From: Sphagnum compactum
Lineage: Eukaryota > Bryophyta > Sphagnopsida > Sphagnales
NCBI GenBank assembly: GCA_965153455.1
Contig: OZ234496.1
Coordinates: 20,824,304 to 20,888,303, forward strand
Direction of reading: 5' to 3'
DNA: 64,000 bases
Position numbers and translations under genes: made by a program. Positions 63,335-64,000 of the stretch are shown in pieces (positions within the stretch are counted from its first letter, which is position 1; every line of letters begins with the position of its first letter). Below the pieces are notes generated by a model. That model made no database searches and was not told the DNA's origin. It was given only the letters and a program-made list of their open reading frames with translations.

Positions 63335-64000
63335 CACTGTGTGCGCCTCTCTCTGCCTCTCTCTATGGCACAAACGCTGATCTCCCCTCTGTTCAAGGGG
63401 GTTTGGAATTGTACCAGTTGTTGCAACTTTGAGCTACCACAATTTGGCGTGCAACAGATCAAGACTGTGTTTTTACTTACAGCTGCGGTTCCAAAAGATT
63501 TCCTACAGCTGCTGCTCCAAGAATATCAATTACCTTATATACTCTACAAAACTCAGGTAAGAAACTCAGCCAGAAAGAGTCTTGAGAGGAAACAGCAAGA
63601 AAAAAAAACGCTTCGAGCAGGACCTCTAGAGAAAGAATTTGCGGCGGCTGCAACAACGTGGAGTTTTCGCATCCACGCTTGATATAAATCCAAGTCCATC
63701 AATCGAAACTTGCTACGTGAAAAAGAAAACAACACAACTCAAAGCTTTTCATTGCTTCTAGTCTGAAGCTCATCTGTCCCCAAAACCCTAAAAGAACCCC
63801 GCACAATCTCTTCCCCTCCTCAAAAATTGAAGTAGCGGGGTCAAAAGATTTTCAGAACACGGAGCAATGCCCAAATCCGTCAAAACGAGTCTACAAAATG
63901 CATTTAAACGCGGAGGACCCACATTTCCTTGAAACTCTTTGGCAATCCCAGAAAAACACATGTGGCCAAGGTCTCGCATTTCCCAGAGCCTGCCAGGAAC
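63335..64000 (-). promoter_or_regulatory. Upstream region of the BODYGUARD-like gene
   Basis: Contains the probable 5' leader (a CT/GA-rich patch at 63345-63364 adjoins the start codon) and promoter. No TATA box or opposing gene can be assigned. Short frames on the plus strand here are not credible. Confidence 0.4.

Overview
This is a plant nuclear DNA window. It holds intron-rich genes with GT-AG introns and plant-specific families: a DUF627/DUF629 ubiquitin-hydrolase protein, an RS-domain cyclophilin, a C-type-lectin receptor-like kinase and a BODYGUARD-type alpha/beta hydrolase. These sit in long, AT-rich, gene-poor DNA full of decayed transposon and gene remnants. The compact introns and the style of the mobile-element remnants suggest a non-flowering land plant (lycophyte, fern or bryophyte grade). 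That placement is an impression, not something the sequence proves.

Layout. 1-4.3 kb: gene-poor, with a broken thiamine-diphosphate enzyme fragment (about 2.37-2.84 kb) running into a ~90-bp degenerate tandem array, then a 110-bp tandem duplication. 4.4-13.3 kb (+): a 14-exon DUF627-DUF629-USP gene, modelled at 1811 residues. 12.8-21 kb: scattered exon-like fragments, including a kinase catalytic-loop remnant and a duplicated segment. 22.8-31.2 kb (+): a 13-exon SR-cyclophilin gene, modelled at 750 residues. 32-46 kb: a very AT-rich block with no intact gene. It holds a possible BED-finger fragment, two inverted foldback elements, a decayed CACTA-type (DUF4216-like) coding fragment and a 310-bp direct repeat. 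46-48 kb: repeat-rich upstream DNA with a perfect 16-bp hairpin. 48.1-50.5 kb (+): a 5-exon C-type-lectin receptor-like (pseudo)kinase, 568 residues. 52-55 kb: low-information DNA with a BODYGUARD 3'-exon pseudogene fragment. 56-59.3 kb (-): a frameshifted non-LTR reverse-transcriptase relic. 60.5-63.3 kb (-): the intact 5-exon BODYGUARD-like gene, 582 residues. The end of the window is its upstream region.

The four intact genes are functionally unrelated (ubiquitin handling, splicing-linked prolyl isomerisation, cell-surface signalling, cuticle-type lipid metabolism). There is no operon-like or cluster logic. All four spliced models have coding lengths divisible by three and consistent exon phases, which is the main internal check. 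I did not find a convincing new biological system. The best leads are the decayed TPP-enzyme exon pair, the lectin receptor lacking the DFG aspartate, the paired foldback elements, and the permuted duplicate of the BODYGUARD 3' end.
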